NCBI GenBank assembly: GCA_005881275.1
Contig: VBEF01000066.1
Coordinates: 1-40,234, forward strand
Length of the DNA: 40,234 nt
Direction of reading: 5' to 3'
Source: Chloroflexota bacterium
GTDB lineage: Bacteria > Chloroflexota > Dormibacteria > Dormibacterales > Dormibacteraceae
Within the stretch, counting starts at the first letter, position 1, and every line of letters starts with the position of its first letter. The notes beneath the pieces are model-generated. The model searched no databases, was not told where the DNA came from, and saw only the letters and a list, made by a program, of their open reading frames with translations. Below are positions 39,760 through 40,234 of the stretch, piece by piece. The position numbers and the translations under genes were made by a program.

Positions 39760-40041
39760 TCAAACCGATTCGGGCGTTGGTCCGCCCACAGCGACTTCCG
39801 CGGAGATCATCTCGTCGATCCGCCGCAACGCTTGCTGGTCGAGCTTAAGGTCGGCCCCCGCGATCGCATCGTCGATGTGCCTCGGGTTGCGCGTGCCGAC
39901 AATCGCGACCTGGACCGCAGGGTTGGCGAGAGTCCACGCGACCGCAAGCCGGCTGACCGTTGTGCCGAGCTCCAGATGCGCGAAACGCCCGAGGGCGTCC
40001 ACGATGCGCAGGTTTCTGCGATAGAGCTCACCTTTGAACAC
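39760..40041 (-). pseudogene. Aldo/keto reductase, 5'-truncated C-terminal fragment
   Basis: About 93 residues match the C-terminal third of aldo/keto reductases: VFKGELYRRNLRIVDAL, the cofactor-binding SRLAVAWTLANPAVQVAIVGT and RNPRHIDDAI, with a normal end. Upstream of about 40042 the frame stays open to the window edge but reads CRPDQVICRKACPESGH, which is not aldo/keto reductase sequence. So the N-terminal two-thirds with the Asp/Tyr/Lys/His active site is absent. On the opposite strand an MFS gene, itself lacking its 5' part, begins at the same place. A genomic rearrangement or an assembly join explains both. Confidence 0.75.
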
Positions 40042-40061
40042 GTGCCCCGATTCAGGGCACG
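40041..40061. repeat. Inverted repeat at the junction of two truncated genes
   Basis: CGTGCCC (40041-40047) and GGGCACG (40055-40061) form a perfect 7-bp inverted repeat with a 7-nt spacer. It lies exactly where the aldo/keto reductase fragment (minus) and the MFS fragment (plus) meet. It may be the site of the rearrangement, or chance. Confidence 0.5.
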
Positions 40062-40234
40062 CCTTTCGGCAAATTACCTGATCGGGGCGGCAAGCGTGAT
40101 CTATGCGCTCTCGTCGGTTCTCATCGTTGTCGTGCCCAACCCGGTCCTGGCGGTGATCGTGTTGCTCCCCGCGGGAGCGGCCTGGATCGCGGTGTTGTCG
40201 GATATCAACGCCGAGCTCCAGCTCTTTCTCCCGG
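40042..40234 (+). pseudogene. MFS transporter, internal fragment (MFS_3/enterobactin-exporter type)
   Basis: From about 40042 the plus strand reads PRFRARLSANYLIGAAS, then a hydrophobic helix (VIYALSSVLIVVVPNP) and the strongly family-like LLPAGAAWIAVLSDINAELQ, up to the window edge. This is the loop and helices from about the second half of an MFS_3-type major facilitator. The first half is not upstream: that space is occupied by the aldo/keto reductase fragment on the other strand. It is therefore cut at its 5' side and continues beyond the window at its 3' side. A GTG at 40042 could start translation, but the product would lack the first helices. Confidence 0.7.

Noticed and set aside
1-40234. 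CRISPR arrays, IS elements, integrases, phage genes
   Set aside because: No repeated spacers, transposase motifs or flanking direct repeats were seen.

Overview
The window is a dense, high-GC stretch of bacterial chromosome with about 45 genes, very short gaps and many start/stop overlaps of 1-4 nt. F420-type luciferase-like oxidoreductases, an ECF42-type sigma factor with its DGPF/YciI partner, an LppM-like lipoprotein, a DUF1206 relic, frequent GTG/TTG starts and several TANNNT boxes 6-8 nt before start codons (leaderless-type promoters) suggest a soil actinobacterium-like or Chloroflexota/Dormibacterota-like organism. I cannot fix the phylum from sequence alone. No tRNA, rRNA, CRISPR array, IS element or phage gene is visible.

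Region 1 (1-10.85 kb) is nitrogen and carbon catabolism. On the minus strand a seven-gene overlapping operon encodes adenine deaminase, OHCU decarboxylase, HIU hydrolase, uricase and the FAD, 2Fe-2S and molybdopterin subunits of xanthine dehydrogenase (the last cut by the window edge). With a purine importer this would convert adenine via hypoxanthine, xanthine and urate to allantoin. Divergent from it, across 33 bp, a plus-strand operon encodes a second molybdenum-hydroxylase large subunit without its own small subunits, an acyl-CoA synthetase-like ligase, an alpha/beta hydrolase, an atypical crotonase and an F420-type oxidoreductase. This looks like an uncharacterised catabolic route.

Region 2 (10.8-16.5 kb, minus strand) holds an SDR, three membrane proteins including a kinase-less sensor with a GAF-like end, a 33-residue membrane ORF coupled to that sensor, a second F420-type oxidoreductase and an LppM-like lipoprotein. 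Region 3 (16.5-26.8 kb) holds a threonine ammonia-lyase and peroxiredoxin pair, an intact HAD phosphatase beside a broken one, PPK2, a CBS protein, a Rieske oxygenase, a YiiX-type cysteine peptidase relative, a broken DUF1206 gene, a lipid kinase and PAP2 phosphatase pair, an orphan histidine kinase, a cysteine-less glutaredoxin-like protein and a small membrane protein.

Region 4 (26.8-32.3 kb) couples a PfkB kinase to an NCS1 nucleobase-type permease. A 350-nt gap rich in hairpins follows, then a polyol dehydrogenase, a secreted clan GH-A glycosidase and a glutathione peroxidase. Region 5 (32.3-40.2 kb) holds the ECF42-like sigma factor, whose only plausible start is an ATA codon, its YciI/DGPF partner, a small DksA/TraR zinc-finger protein, an alpha/beta hydrolase, and a divergent leaderless pair resembling aminoglycoside nucleotidyltransferase and phosphotransferase. 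It ends with a PrsW-type protease and a four-gene redox/membrane operon whose first gene, an aldo/keto reductase, is cut at its 5' side exactly where a 5'-truncated MFS gene begins on the other strand.
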